A DNA stretch of 64,000 bases from Kytococcus sedentarius DSM 20547 (GTDB taxonomy: Bacteria > Actinomycetota > Actinomycetes > Actinomycetales > Dermatophilaceae). Positions 44,606 through 54,641 of the stretch are shown piece after piece. Numbering within the stretch: position 1 is the stretch's first letter; every line of letters begins with the position of its first letter. The notes below the pieces were generated by a model that ran no database searches, had not been told where the DNA came from, and saw only the letters and a list, made by a program, of their open reading frames with translations. A program made the translations under genes and the position numbers. Location of the stretch: NCBI RefSeq assembly GCF_000023925.1, contig NC_013169.1:1674001-1738000 (forward strand). The letters are read 5' to 3'.

Positions 44606-45037
44606 TCACAGGAGTCCCGGGACCACCTCCTCCGACTGCTCGGAGAAGGACTGCTCGGTGCTCTCCAGGTAGCTCTCCCACGCGGCGCTGTCCCAGATCT
44701 CGGCCCGGTTGCCGGTACCGATCACCGTGCACTCCCGGCTGAGCCCGGCGTACTCCCGGAGCGTCGGCGGGATCACGATGCGGCCCTGCTTGTCCGGCAC
44801 CTCGTCGGAGGCGCCCGAGAGGAACACGCGCTGGAAGTCGCGTACGGCCTTGCTGCTCACGGGAGTGGACTGCATGGCCGCGGCGATCCGCTCGAACTCC
44901 GCCATCGGGAAGACGTAGAGGCAGCGCTCCTGACCACGGGTGATCACCAGGCCGTGGGCGAGCTTGTCGCGGTACTTGGCCGGGAGGAACAGGCGCCCCT
45001 TCTCGTCGAGGCGAGGCGTGTGGGTTCCGAGGAACAT
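44606..45037 (-). CDS. mraZ: Transcriptional regulator MraZ
   Basis: A 143-aa protein of two AbrB-like SpoVT domains, each with the DNA-contacting motif: [15 protein letters not shown] near residue 10 and [15 protein letters not shown] near residue 81. MraZ binds direct repeats with about 10-bp period at its own promoter. Such repeats are found 75-100 bp upstream here. AGGTGAG lies about 5 nt before ATG. First gene of the division and cell-wall cluster. Confidence 0.96.
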   Translation of the reverse strand: MFLGTHTPRLDEKGRLFLPAKYRDKLAHGLVITRGQERCLYVFPMAEFERIAAAMQSTPVSSKAVRDFQRVFLSGASDEVPDKQGRIVIPPTLREYAGLSRECTVIGTGNRAEIWDSAAWESYLESTEQSFSEQSEEVVPGLL

Positions 45038-45111
45038 CGGGGCTCACCTCGTCTCCTGGTAGGGGTGCTTCCGCGCCGGCACGAAGGCCGCTGGAGTCGT
45101 CGCTGGATTGG

Positions 45112-45136
45112 CGCCACCCTACTCCACTTCGCTCCA
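45112..45136 (-). promoter_or_regulatory. MraZ box upstream of mraZ
   Basis: Three direct repeats on the minus strand with exact 10-bp period: TGGAG (45132-45136), TGGAG (45122-45126), TGGCG (45112-45116), each preceded by G and two of them by AAG. This matches the TGGGN-n5 repeat recognised by MraZ in E. coli and related boxes in other bacteria. The overlap with TAGGGT suggests autorepression. Confidence 0.7.
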
Positions 45137-45300
45137 CTTCCAGACCCCTTTACTCCCCGGCGCTCACCCCCCGGCCTTTGCCCCTGTGATACCGGGGATT
45201 TCGGATGCCTTGCGGCGCGCCGTCCCGTCACGGCCCGCGACCACTCCGCACAGGGTCCCGACGAGAACACGCCAAATCTCCGTCTCTCACCCCGGAGGGG

Positions 45301-45324
45301 TGGAGCAAAGTGGGGGACGTGGGC
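45301..45324 (+). promoter_or_regulatory. Second MraZ-box-like repeat, facing moxR
   Basis: On the plus strand TGGAG (45301-45305), TGGGG (45311-45315) and TGGGC (45320-45324), spaced 10 and 9 bp, including AAAGTGGGG. It lies about 27 bp upstream of the candidate moxR -10, so it would cover the -35 region. MraZ control of moxR is inferred. Confidence 0.5.
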
Positions 45325-45362
45325 TGCTGCGCCGTGTCAGGGGCGTGAGGCACGATGGGCCC

Positions 45363-46319
45363 ATGTCGACTCCCTTCCCGTCCCGCTCGGTCTCGGACGT
45401 CCGGGCCGGCGCAGACGCGCTGCGTCGTGCCGTGTCCTCGGTGGTCCACCTGAACGAGGAGGTGCTCGACACGGTCCTGGTGACCCTGCTGTCGGGCGGA
45501 CACCTGCTGTTGCACGACGTGCCCGGCGTCGGCAAGACGACCCTCGCCCGCGCCCTGGCCACCGCCAGCGGCGGCAGTGTCGGGCGCATCCAGTTCACGC
45601 CCGACCTGCTCCCCGGCGACGTCACCGGCGTGAGCGTCTGGCGCGCCGACCGCAGCGAGTTCGAGTTCCACCCCGGCCCCGTGTTCGCGAACGTGGTGGT
45701 CGCCGACGAGATCAACCGCGCCTCACCGAAGACCCAGTCGGCGCTGTTGGAGGCCATGGCCGAGCACAACGTCACGGTCGATGGGGTGACCCGCCCACTG
45801 CCGCAGCCCTTCCTGGTCATGGCGACGCAGAACCCCATCGAGATGGAGGGGACCTACGCCCTGCCGGAGGCGCAGCGCGACCGTTTCACCTGCGAGACCT
45901 CCCTGGGCTACCCGACCCGCGAGGCCGAGATGGCGATGCTGGGCGAGCAGACCGGGGACGACCCGCTCGCGCAGCTGCGGCCGGTGATGAGCGTGGACGA
46001 CCTGCACAGCCTGGTGGCCGCGGCCCGGCAGGTCCATGCCTCCGAGGGGCTGCGTGGATACGTCGTCGACCTGGTCGCAGCCACCCGCCACTCCCCCGAC
46101 GTGGTCCTGGGCGCCTCGCCCCGTTCCTCGGTGCACCTGCTCCGGGCGGCCACCGCCCACGCCGCCCTGCAGGGCCGGGACGCCGCGACCCCGGACGACG
46201 TCCAACGGGTGGCGCCGTGGACCCTGCCCCACCGGCTCATCGTGGAGCACGACGTGGACAGCACCGAGCTGGTGCGCCGCATCCTGGGCTCGGTGCAGGT
46301 GCACCGGACCGGCGCCTGA
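45363..46319 (+). CDS. MoxR family AAA+ ATPase
   Basis: A 318-aa AAA+ ATPase of the MoxR/AAA_3 group, chaperone-like partners of DUF58 proteins. Walker A is HDVPGVGKTTLARAL, Walker B is VVVADEINRASPKTQSALLE, sensor 1 is FLVMATQNPIEMEGTY, and the C-terminal lid has ASPRSSVHLLRAA. The ATG is 6 nt downstream of CACGAT with no Shine-Dalgarno. It starts an operon with the DUF58 and transglutaminase genes. Confidence 0.93.
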   Translation: MSTPFPSRSVSDVRAGADALRRAVSSVVHLNEEVLDTVLVTLLSGGHLLLHDVPGVGKTTLARALATASGGSVGRIQFTPDLLPGDVTGVSVWRADRSEFEFHPGPVFANVVVADEINRASPKTQSALLEAMAEHNVTVDGVTRPLPQPFLVMATQNPIEMEGTYALPEAQRDRFTCETSLGYPTREAEMAMLGEQTGDDPLAQLRPVMSVDDLHSLVAAARQVHASEGLRGYVVDLVAATRHSPDVVLGASPRSSVHLLRAATAHAALQGRDAATPDDVQRVAPWTLPHRLIVEHDVDSTELVRRILGSVQVHRTGA

Positions 46320-46333
46320 GCGGCCCGCGCCCG

Positions 46334-47692
46334 ATGGCTGCCGCCTCCGCCTCCGCGTCGTCCCGTCGGCTCCCCGGATTCACGCTGCGCGGGTGGGTCC
46401 TGGTCCTCGCGGGCCTGGTGCTGGTGGGCGTCGGACAGTACTTCGCCCTGGGCGACCTGAGCCGGCTGGGCGTGCTGCTCGTCGCCCTGCCCGGCCTGAC
46501 CTGGCTGCTCGGACTGGGATCGGTGCGCACGACCCACACGGACCTGACGGCCACGCCGCAGACCCCGCGCGCGGGCGACCCGGTGGGCCTGCGCGTGGCC
46601 ACCCGCTCGACCGTCCCCCTGCCCGGCGCCCCGGTCGTGACCCACCTCCCGGTGCACGCCACCTGGGGACCCATGGTCGAGCTGGGCACCCTCACGGTGC
46701 GCCAGGAGGAGACCGTGCAGGAGGTCACCGTGCGCCCCACCCACCGCGGTCTCTACGAGGTGGGGCCGCTGCTGGTGGACCGCTCCGACCCGTTCGGCCT
46801 GACCCGGCAGGCCTTCACCGAGTCCGGTGAGGCGCTGACCGTGACGGTGCTACCCCGCACCATCGACTACCCCGGGACGCGGGTGCGCCGGCTGGTGCAG
46901 GACGCCGCCCAGCGCACCGTGACCATGCGCCCCACGACCGATGCGGTGGACGCCGCCGCCGTGCGCGAGTACGGGCGCGGCGACGACGTGCGCCGCATCC
47001 ACTGGCGCAGCACGGCACGCACCGGCGACCTCATGGTCCGCCACGACGACACCGAGGTGAAGCCCTGGCTGCTCCTCTGCATCGACGAGGGTGCACCGTG
47101 GGGTGCCCGCGCCGAGGGCGCGACCGGCGTCTACCCGGGGCCCCCGGCCTTCGAGGCCGCGGTGCGGGTGGCCGCGACCCTGGTGGAGTCCGCGGCCCGC
47201 GCCGGGCTGGAGGTGCGTCTGCTCACCGCCGCCGGCCTCGAGGAGGGGCTGCACCAACGCGCTGTGCGCACCGCCGACGCCCTGGCCCACCTGGCCACCG
47301 TCGCCCCCAGCGGCCGCCGCCCCGAGGACTTCGTCGAGCACGCCCTGGGCGCCACGCGGGCGGGTGGGCTGCCCTTCCTGGTGACCACGGGCCGAACGCC
47401 TGCCGACACCGGCGCCCTGGGTGAGCGCCACCCCCGGCACCCCGGCACCGCGCTGCTCGTGGGCGGGGAGCCGGCCGATGGGGCGTCCGACCACCGTGAG
47501 ACCGCGGCCTACGCCCTGCGACGGGGTGGGTGGCGCGTGTCCTCCTGGACCGGTGGCGGCGCAGCGGGGGCCGCTGGGCACGACGGCGCACCCGGCCCGT
47601 CCACGTTCGGGCCCCCCGGACCCTCCGATGCCGAGGTGCGCCGGGCCATGGACCTCCTGACGCGCGCGACCTCCCGAGGAGAGACCGCATGA
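46334..47692 (+). CDS. DUF58 domain membrane protein
   Basis: A 452-aa protein with two N-terminal membrane helices (about residues 18-60) and a DUF58 domain. The core motif is VREYGRGDDVRRIHWRSTARTGDLMVR, preceded by GLYEVGPLLVDRSDPFGL. DUF58 proteins pair with MoxR ATPases and have a von Willebrand-like fold; the client is unknown. It lies 14 bp after moxR and its stop overlaps the next start (ATGA). Confidence 0.9.
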   Translation: MAAASASASSRRLPGFTLRGWVLVLAGLVLVGVGQYFALGDLSRLGVLLVALPGLTWLLGLGSVRTTHTDLTATPQTPRAGDPVGLRVATRSTVPLPGAPVVTHLPVHATWGPMVELGTLTVRQEETVQEVTVRPTHRGLYEVGPLLVDRSDPFGLTRQAFTESGEALTVTVLPRTIDYPGTRVRRLVQDAAQRTVTMRPTTDAVDAAAVREYGRGDDVRRIHWRSTARTGDLMVRHDDTEVKPWLLLCIDEGAPWGARAEGATGVYPGPPAFEAAVRVAATLVESAARAGLEVRLLTAAGLEEGLHQRAVRTADALAHLATVAPSGRRPEDFVEHALGATRAGGLPFLVTTGRTPADTGALGERHPRHPGTALLVGGEPADGASDHRETAAYALRRGGWRVSSWTGGGAAGAAGHDGAPGPSTFGPPGPSDAEVRRAMDLLTRATSRGETA

Positions 47693-50040
47693 GCACCCCG
47701 ACCCCGCAGGCCGCCCCGCGCCCTCCGCGGGCCCAGTCCCCCGGCGGTGGTCTGCTCCGCCGCCTCTGGGACCGCACCGAGCCCCTGTCGGCCGCCCTGG
47801 TGGCCGGCCTGTGCCTGCTGACCATCTGGCCGGCACGCCAGCTCTTCGAGGACGCCGGCTGGTGGGGTTCGGCCATCGTGCTCACCGTGGGTCTCGTGGC
47901 CGTCGCCGCCCTGGTGCGTCTGGTGACCGGGTCGCCCGTCCTGGCCTCGGTGGTCCAGTTCGTCACCGCGCTGGTCCTGCTGCTGCGGTCCTCCCTGGCC
48001 GACACGCTGTGGGCCGGCATCGTCCCGACACCCCGGACCGCCAGCGCCATCAGCGAGCACGTCCGGGTGACCGGTCAGCTGCTCGCCGAGAGCGCGGCGC
48101 CGGTTCCTGCCCACCCATCCCTCACGGTCACCCTCCTGAGCGTCATCGCGCTGCTCGTGCTGTTCACCGATGCGGCGGTCCACACCCTGCGCTCGGTGCT
48201 GCTGGGCGCCATCGCCCCACTGCTGGTCTTCGTGATTCTGGCTGCGAACCGCACCACCCACGAGCCGTGGTGGTGGTTCCTGCTGCTCGCCGCGGCCTGG
48301 GCCGGCCTGCTCGCACTCCACCACTCCGCCGAGACAGCGCCGGCCTCCGGGCAGGGGCGTGGCATCCTGGGTGCCCCCGGGCGGGGGGCGATGCTCACCA
48401 CGGCGGCCGCGCTGACCACCCTGGGCGTCGTCGCGGCGCTGGCGATTCCCTCGGTGCTGCCTGAGCGCGAGCAACGTCTGGTCGGCCGCGGCCTGGCCAC
48501 GGACAGCTCGCTGGCCACGGTCGACTTCACCGAGACCCTCGACCTCGAGGCCGACCTGCGCAGTGACGACGAGCGCCCCGTGCTCCTGTGGCACACCGAG
48601 AGCGATTCGCCCGGCCCGCTGCGCATCACGGCCACCAATCGCTTCGCCAACGACCGGTGGTCGCCGCAGGAGGGCCGCGCCGCCGCGGAGGTGTTGCCGG
48701 ACCCCACGGCCGTGGACGGTGCGGTGCCCGACCGCCTGCCGCGGGTGGAGTGGTCCGGCGAGCTGGATTCCACCGAGGAGGACTTCGCGGTGACCGCCAA
48801 CGGGATCCCGACCCCCTTCGTGGCGACTCCCTCCTTCCCGGTGGACCTGAGTTCCCCCGTCGCGGTGACGGGTGACCCGATCACGGGTGCGGTGTGGGTC
48901 GGCGAGGACGCCAACCGCTATGAGGGCACGGCGTTGGAGCCCACGGTGCCGGAGGAGCTGCCGGACCCCGCCGAGCCCCAGGGGCTGTCGGAGACGTACA
49001 CCGAGGTACCCGAGGGGCTGCAGGACACGATCTCGCAGCTGAACGCCGAGGTGCTCGACCCCGACGACGCGCCCCTGGACAAGGCCCGGACCATGCAGTC
49101 CTTCCTGCGCAACGGGGACTTCGAGTACTCCCTCGACGCCGCCGAGCCGCAGGACGGCGAGTCGATGGTGCAGGCCTTCCTGCGCGAGAAGCGCGGGTAC
49201 TGCACGCAGTACGCCACCACGATGATCATGATGGCCCGCGAACAGGGCATCCCCGCCCGCATGGCGATCGGCATGCTGCCCGGCGAGCAGACCGCCAGCG
49301 ACCTGGGCCGCGGGTCCGACGTCGGCCCCGAGCGCGTGGTGCAGCGCAACGACGCCCACGCCTGGCCGGAGCTGTACTTCGAGGGCGTGGGGTGGCTGCG
49401 CTTCGAGCCGACCCCCTCCAGCCGGGCCGCTGCGGTGCCGGCCTACAGCCAGCCGGTGGGCGCCGACGCGAGCGCGTCGCCCTCCCCCTCCGAGGCGTCC
49501 CCGTCCCCGGCCTCGCCCTCCCCTTCCGAGGCGTCCCCCTCGCCGTCCCAGGCCTCGCCCTCCCCGTCGCCGTCGTCCGCCGAGGACGGCGACGACGAGG
49601 GTGGTTCCACGGGCTGGTGGCGGGTGCTGCTGACGTGGTTGGCGGTCCTGCTGGTCGCCGCCCTGGCCCTGGCCTACCTGCCCTGGCGGGCGCGCCAGGC
49701 GCGCAAGCGGATCCGCGAGGGCGAGCAGTCGCCCTGGTCGGGCGCGTGGGAGGTGCTGCGCCTGGACCTGTTGGACCGGGGAGTGAGCACCCTGCCCACG
49801 GACTCCGTGCGCACCCAGGCCAGTGCGGTGCTGCGACAGCGTCCCGACGTGGACGTCGACACGCTCCAGGAGCTGGCCCACCGAGCCGAGGCCGCCCGAT
49901 ACGCCCGACCGTCCACGGACGCCGGGGACGCCGCCGCGGCCGACACGCTGCGGAAACAGCTGCTGACGTGGCTGGACCACGACGAGTCCGCCGTCGACCG
50001 GACCCGCCGGCGGCTGTTCCCGGCCTCCGCCACCCGCTGA
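47689..50040 (+). CDS. Transglutaminase-like membrane protein (TgpA type)
   Basis: A 783-aa protein: about six to seven membrane helices in residues 30-255, an extracytoplasmic transglutaminase-like cysteine-protease domain, a Ser-Pro repeat stalk (PSPSEASPSPASPSP), one more membrane helix (WWRVLLTWLAVLLVAALALA) and a cytosolic DUF4129 tail. Catalytic Cys505 is in KRGYCTQYATTM and His557 in NDAHAWPELYFEGVGW. ATG overlaps the DUF58 stop and GAGGAGA lies 6 nt upstream. MoxR-DUF58-transglutaminase triplets next to mraZ are common in actinobacteria; a wall-related role is inferred. Confidence 0.92.
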   Translation: MSTPTPQAAPRPPRAQSPGGGLLRRLWDRTEPLSAALVAGLCLLTIWPARQLFEDAGWWGSAIVLTVGLVAVAALVRLVTGSPVLASVVQFVTALVLLLRSSLADTLWAGIVPTPRTASAISEHVRVTGQLLAESAAPVPAHPSLTVTLLSVIALLVLFTDAAVHTLRSVLLGAIAPLLVFVILAANRTTHEPWWWFLLLAAAWAGLLALHHSAETAPASGQGRGILGAPGRGAMLTTAAALTTLGVVAALAIPSVLPEREQRLVGRGLATDSSLATVDFTETLDLEADLRSDDERPVLLWHTESDSPGPLRITATNRFANDRWSPQEGRAAAEVLPDPTAVDGAVPDRLPRVEWSGELDSTEEDFAVTANGIPTPFVATPSFPVDLSSPVAVTGDPITGAVWVGEDANRYEGTALEPTVPEELPDPAEPQGLSETYTEVPEGLQDTISQLNAEVLDPDDAPLDKARTMQSFLRNGDFEYSLDAAEPQDGESMVQAFLREKRGYCTQYATTMIMMAREQGIPARMAIGMLPGEQTASDLGRGSDVGPERVVQRNDAHAWPELYFEGVGWLRFEPTPSSRAAAVPAYSQPVGADASASPSPSEASPSPASPSPSEASPSPSQASPSPSPSSAEDGDDEGGSTGWWRVLLTWLAVLLVAALALAYLPWRARQARKRIREGEQSPWSGAWEVLRLDLLDRGVSTLPTDSVRTQASAVLRQRPDVDVDTLQELAHRAEAARYARPSTDAGDAAAADTLRKQLLTWLDHDESAVDRTRRRLFPASATR

Positions 50041-50084
50041 GGCCGGGGCTCCGCCGGGTCACCCTGCCCGGGGCGACCCACGCG

Positions 50085-50121
50085 ACAGGGCGCCACCCCC
50101 CCATCGGAGGTGGCGCCCTGT
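50085..50121. terminator. Bidirectional terminator, transglutaminase / sigA
   Basis: 13-bp stem ACAGGGCGCCACC (50085-50097) with 50109-50121 and an 11-nt loop between convergent genes. Confidence 0.85.
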
Positions 50122-50142
50122 GGCGTGCTGTGAGGCCGGGGC

Positions 50143-51927
<1,785 letters not shown>

Positions 51928-52209
51928 GAAGCGGATCCTTCCGGGTGGTATCACGGGCGCGACGAACCACCGGGCACGGAATCATGGGGAGTCGACGAGG
52001 TCACCCCGAATGGGTGAGGGTCGATCGATGACGTGCGGAGGAGACGTGCTGAGGGGTTCCGATGGCGGTCCTCCCTCGTCCGCCCTCTCGCCGGGCTGGT
52101 GGAACATGACCATTATAAAAAACCACCCCGCGCTCTGTCGCGCGGGGTGGTCCTGAGGGGTCCCGGGCGGCTCCGCAGACCGCTGTGACCGCGATGACTG
52201 GAAGGGTCC
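51928..52209 (-). promoter_or_regulatory. sigA promoter region embedded in uspA terminator
   Basis: 282 bp between uspA and sigA. On the minus strand a perfect TATAAT (52112-52117) has GCGACA (52136-52141) 18 bp upstream as -35, predicting a start near 52105 and a leader of about 180 nt. The hexamers overlap the T-tract and the loop of the uspA terminator. The leader itself shows nothing else recognisable. Confidence 0.55.
52117..52151 (-). terminator. Rho-independent terminator of uspA with T6 tract
   Basis: 12-bp stem (ACCACCCCGCGC, 52122-52133, with 52140-52151), 6-nt loop, followed on the minus strand by TTTTTT (52122-52117). This is the only terminator in the window with a clear T-tract. 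Confidence 0.9.
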
Positions 52210-52620
52210 TCAGACCGCCTTGACCGCGATGACCGGGCACGGCGCCTCGAGCAGGATCCTTTGGGCGTTTGAGCCCAAGAGCAGCTTGCCCACCGGGGTG
52301 CGACGCCGCAGGCCGATGACGATCACGGCCTCCTGACCGCTGGACGCGGCCGACTCCGCCACCTCGATGAGGTCCTCCGAGGGCTCGTTGCCGCGGTCGA
52401 AGTCCAGTCGCTCCAGCGCGACACCGGCCTCCTCCAAGTCCTTCTCGGCAGCCTCCAGCTCGCGCACGAAGGCCCGGGTGGAGTCCGCCCCCGACCCCTT
52501 GCCCGTGCGTGCGGAGTGGACGACCTGCAACGGCTCCTGACGACGGATCGCCTCGGCGACGCCGAACTTCAGAGCGGCGCGGCCCTCGTCCGACGCGATG
52601 TATCCAACGATGACTGCCAT
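52210..52620 (-). CDS. Universal stress protein (UspA family)
   Basis: A 136-aa single-domain Usp. It begins AVIVGYIASDEGRAALKFG and has the ATP-binding signature GLRRRTPVGKLLLGSNAQ (G-x2-x-G-x9-G-S type) near residue 103, ending in APCPVIAVKAV. ATP binding is therefore likely. Usp proteins respond to stress and growth arrest; the specific role is open. AGGAG lies 9 nt before ATG. It follows DUF4192 by 34 bp and ends at a strong terminator. Confidence 0.92.
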   Translation of the reverse strand: MAVIVGYIASDEGRAALKFGVAEAIRRQEPLQVVHSARTGKGSGADSTRAFVRELEAAEKDLEEAGVALERLDFDRGNEPSEDLIEVAESAASSGQEAVIVIGLRRRTPVGKLLLGSNAQRILLEAPCPVIAVKAV

Positions 52621-52654
52621 GGTGGGGTTCTCCTGCAGGTAGTGACCAGTGGGC

Positions 52655-53770
52655 TCAACGTAGGCGCCCGTTCGTGTCCAGTGCATCACACCCGGCGCTG
52701 ACCCGGCGGGCCGGGCTTCCCTCCATCGGGATCCCGTGGTGCACCAGCCGCAGCAACAGCCCGCTGAGGGTGTGACCCGGTTCGGCGTCCAGCGCCCGCT
52801 CCAGCAGGAAGCGCGCGACGATCCCGTCGCCGTGCCACCACGCCCACAGCCCCGCCAGACAGGCCACCGGCGCCGCACACGTGGTGGGCAGCACGGCGGT
52901 CAGCGTCCGCAGGTTCTGCGTCACCGCCCATCCCGTCCACCGGTCCTCGCCGACCACGGAGGCCGGCTCGCCCAGCGCCTGCTCGACCGCGGCCCGCGCG
53001 TCGGGGTCCAGGGCCTCCAGGGGCATGCCCCCCGGGGTCAGCCACGCGATGAGCGCGTCACGTACCGGCACCGACCGCGCCGCCCACAGGACCGCCGCGA
53101 GCTCCGGCGGCCCGAACTCCGCGGCCGGCTCGTGCACCACGCGCCGCCACTGCTCCAGCGACTCCTTGCGCAGTCGGGTGTTCCCCTTGCGGCCGGTCCA
53201 GCGCTTCGTGGCCGCGGCCAGCTCCTGCGGGTCGAGCTGCGCCCCCTCCCCTTCGACCCAGGGCGCCAGCAGCGCCTCCGGGGACTCGTGCACCACGGCC
53301 CCCTCGGCGATGAGGGCCGTCGCCGCGGCGGACTCGTGCAGGCTGGGCACCGGCTGCGGCTCCCCGCACTCCAGGTCTCCACACGGGCAGTCCGGGCGCC
53401 ACCAGGAGCCCTCACAGACCAGGGCCACCCCCATCACGTCGATGCCGGTCTCCGCCAGCCAGTCGGCGGACTGGTGCAGCAGCGCCCCCACGTAGTCCTG
53501 GTCCATCGGGTCGGACAGGTAGCCGATGAGGGTGAGCCGCCGCAGGTCGGCGTGCAGCAGGGCCGGCAGCACGCTCTGGACCAGCTCGCGGGCGTCGAGG
53601 TGCGCATGGCTCCAGTGGTCCGGCGGCGGGAGCGCCACCCGCTGGAGCGCCACGCGCCCCTCGGGGGTCGGGCACACCAGCACCACCGCATCGGTGGGGG
53701 TGAAGCCCGCCAGCAGTGGCACCACGGTGAGCAGGTCGGGGAGGTCTCGGACTTTGGGGATCGTCGTCAT
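52655..53770 (-). CDS. DUF4192 family protein
   Basis: A 371-aa cytosolic protein of the actinobacterial DUF4192 family: VRDLPDLLTVVPLLAGFTPT and DAVVLVC at the N-terminus, CEGSWWRPDCPCGD in the middle (with three Cys) and a helical C-terminal half with CLAGLWAWWHGDGIVAR and LLERALDAEPGHTLS. The C-terminal part is always like this in the family. Function unknown. Start at MTTIPKVRDL from the family N-terminus; no good ribosome site or leaderless -10, so the start is less certain. Confidence 0.85.
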   Translation of the reverse strand: MTTIPKVRDLPDLLTVVPLLAGFTPTDAVVLVCPTPEGRVALQRVALPPPDHWSHAHLDARELVQSVLPALLHADLRRLTLIGYLSDPMDQDYVGALLHQSADWLAETGIDVMGVALVCEGSWWRPDCPCGDLECGEPQPVPSLHESAAATALIAEGAVVHESPEALLAPWVEGEGAQLDPQELAAATKRWTGRKGNTRLRKESLEQWRRVVHEPAAEFGPPELAAVLWAARSVPVRDALIAWLTPGGMPLEALDPDARAAVEQALGEPASVVGEDRWTGWAVTQNLRTLTAVLPTTCAAPVACLAGLWAWWHGDGIVARFLLERALDAEPGHTLSGLLLRLVHHGIPMEGSPARRVSAGCDALDTNGRLR

Positions 53771-53779
53771 GCCCCCATG

Positions 53780-53823
53780 CCACCGGCCCCGGCCCACCTC
53801 GTGGGTGGGGCCGGGGCCGGTGG
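53780..53823 (-). terminator. Terminator after the EcsC gene
   Basis: About 19-bp stem CCACCGGCCCCGGCCCACC (53780-53798) with 53804-53823, one bulged G, 5-nt loop. Confidence 0.8.
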
Positions 53824-53878
53824 TGTGGGTGGGCCGTTGCTTTCCCGCGGAGGACGTGGCGACCTGTTGACGAAGCCC

Positions 53879-54586
53879 TCAGACGCGGGGCAGCTCCTCG
53901 CGCGCGTGGTCGAGGATGCGGTTGAACAGGTAGACGTCCAGGGCCGCACCGATGACGCCACCGGCCAGCGGGATCGCCTTGCCCAGGCGGGTCAGCACCT
54001 TCTCACCGGTCTGGGCCAGGATGCGGAAGCCCACGGCCTTGTTGACCACCATCAGAGCCGGGGCCGGCAGCTGGCGGCTGGCCAGCGAGGCCAGACGGCC
54101 CCCGGAGACCAGGGTGGCGGGGATACCCGCCGAGGTGAGGATGTCCCGGGCGTCGGCGCCCACCAGCGTCAGCAGGATCGCCGAGCGGAGCTCGGGCTGC
54201 TGCACGTCGTGGCCACGCAGGTGGGCGATCGCCGCGATGGCGCGGGTCGAGAGCAGGTAGAACTCCAGCACGTTGGCCGGCAGCGCGACCGGCAGGGTGA
54301 TCAGGCCACCCAGCCCGGTGGCGAAGCCGCCACCAGCGATCTTGCGGAAGTGGTCCTTGGCGATGGCCTTCTCGGCCTTCTCGACGTCGCCCTTGGCGGC
54401 GACCAGGGCCTGCTCGGCCACCTTCTGCGCGCCCTTCACCGGGCCGACACCGTCGATGCCGACCTTCAGCAGGCGGTCGGCCAGGCTGTGTGCGGCCTTG
54501 TCGAGCAGGCCGGGGTCCTCGGTCTGGGCGGCAGCAGCTGCCCGTCGTTCGAGCTCCTTGTCCTTCTTGGACGAGAAAAAGCCCAT
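53879..54586 (-). CDS. EcsC family protein
   Basis: A 235-aa protein with a basic N-terminus (MGFFSSKKDKELERR), an amphipathic helical part, and hydrophobic Gly-rich segments (KIAGGGFATGLGGLITLPVALPAN cut in family alignments at GGLITLPVALP; AIPLAGGVIGAALDVYLFN) typical of EcsC. LRGHDVQQPELRSAILLTLVG is the conserved centre. Originally linked to the Ecs ABC exporter of Bacillus; no transporter is adjacent here, so the role is unknown. GAGGAGGAACG precedes ATG. Confidence 0.85.
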   Translation of the reverse strand: MGFFSSKKDKELERRAAAAAQTEDPGLLDKAAHSLADRLLKVGIDGVGPVKGAQKVAEQALVAAKGDVEKAEKAIAKDHFRKIAGGGFATGLGGLITLPVALPANVLEFYLLSTRAIAAIAHLRGHDVQQPELRSAILLTLVGADARDILTSAGIPATLVSGGRLASLASRQLPAPALMVVNKAVGFRILAQTGEKVLTRLGKAIPLAGGVIGAALDVYLFNRILDHAREELPRV

Positions 54587-54641
54587 CGTTCCTCCTCGGG
54601 TGCAGGCGAATACGGTCCGGTGGTCGAATCTATCCGAGAAC

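Larger units (their letters stand above)
45038..45362. promoter_or_regulatory. Divergent mraZ / moxR control region
   Basis: 325 bp without a gene. From mraZ outward: its leader, a minus-strand MraZ-box (45112-45136) that overlaps a TAGGGT -10 (45116-45121), a middle part with hairpins (CACCCC 45288-45293 with GGGGTG 45297-45302), a plus-strand MraZ-box-like repeat (45301-45324) and a CACGAT -10 (45351-45356) placed 6 nt before the moxR ATG. Confidence 0.6.
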
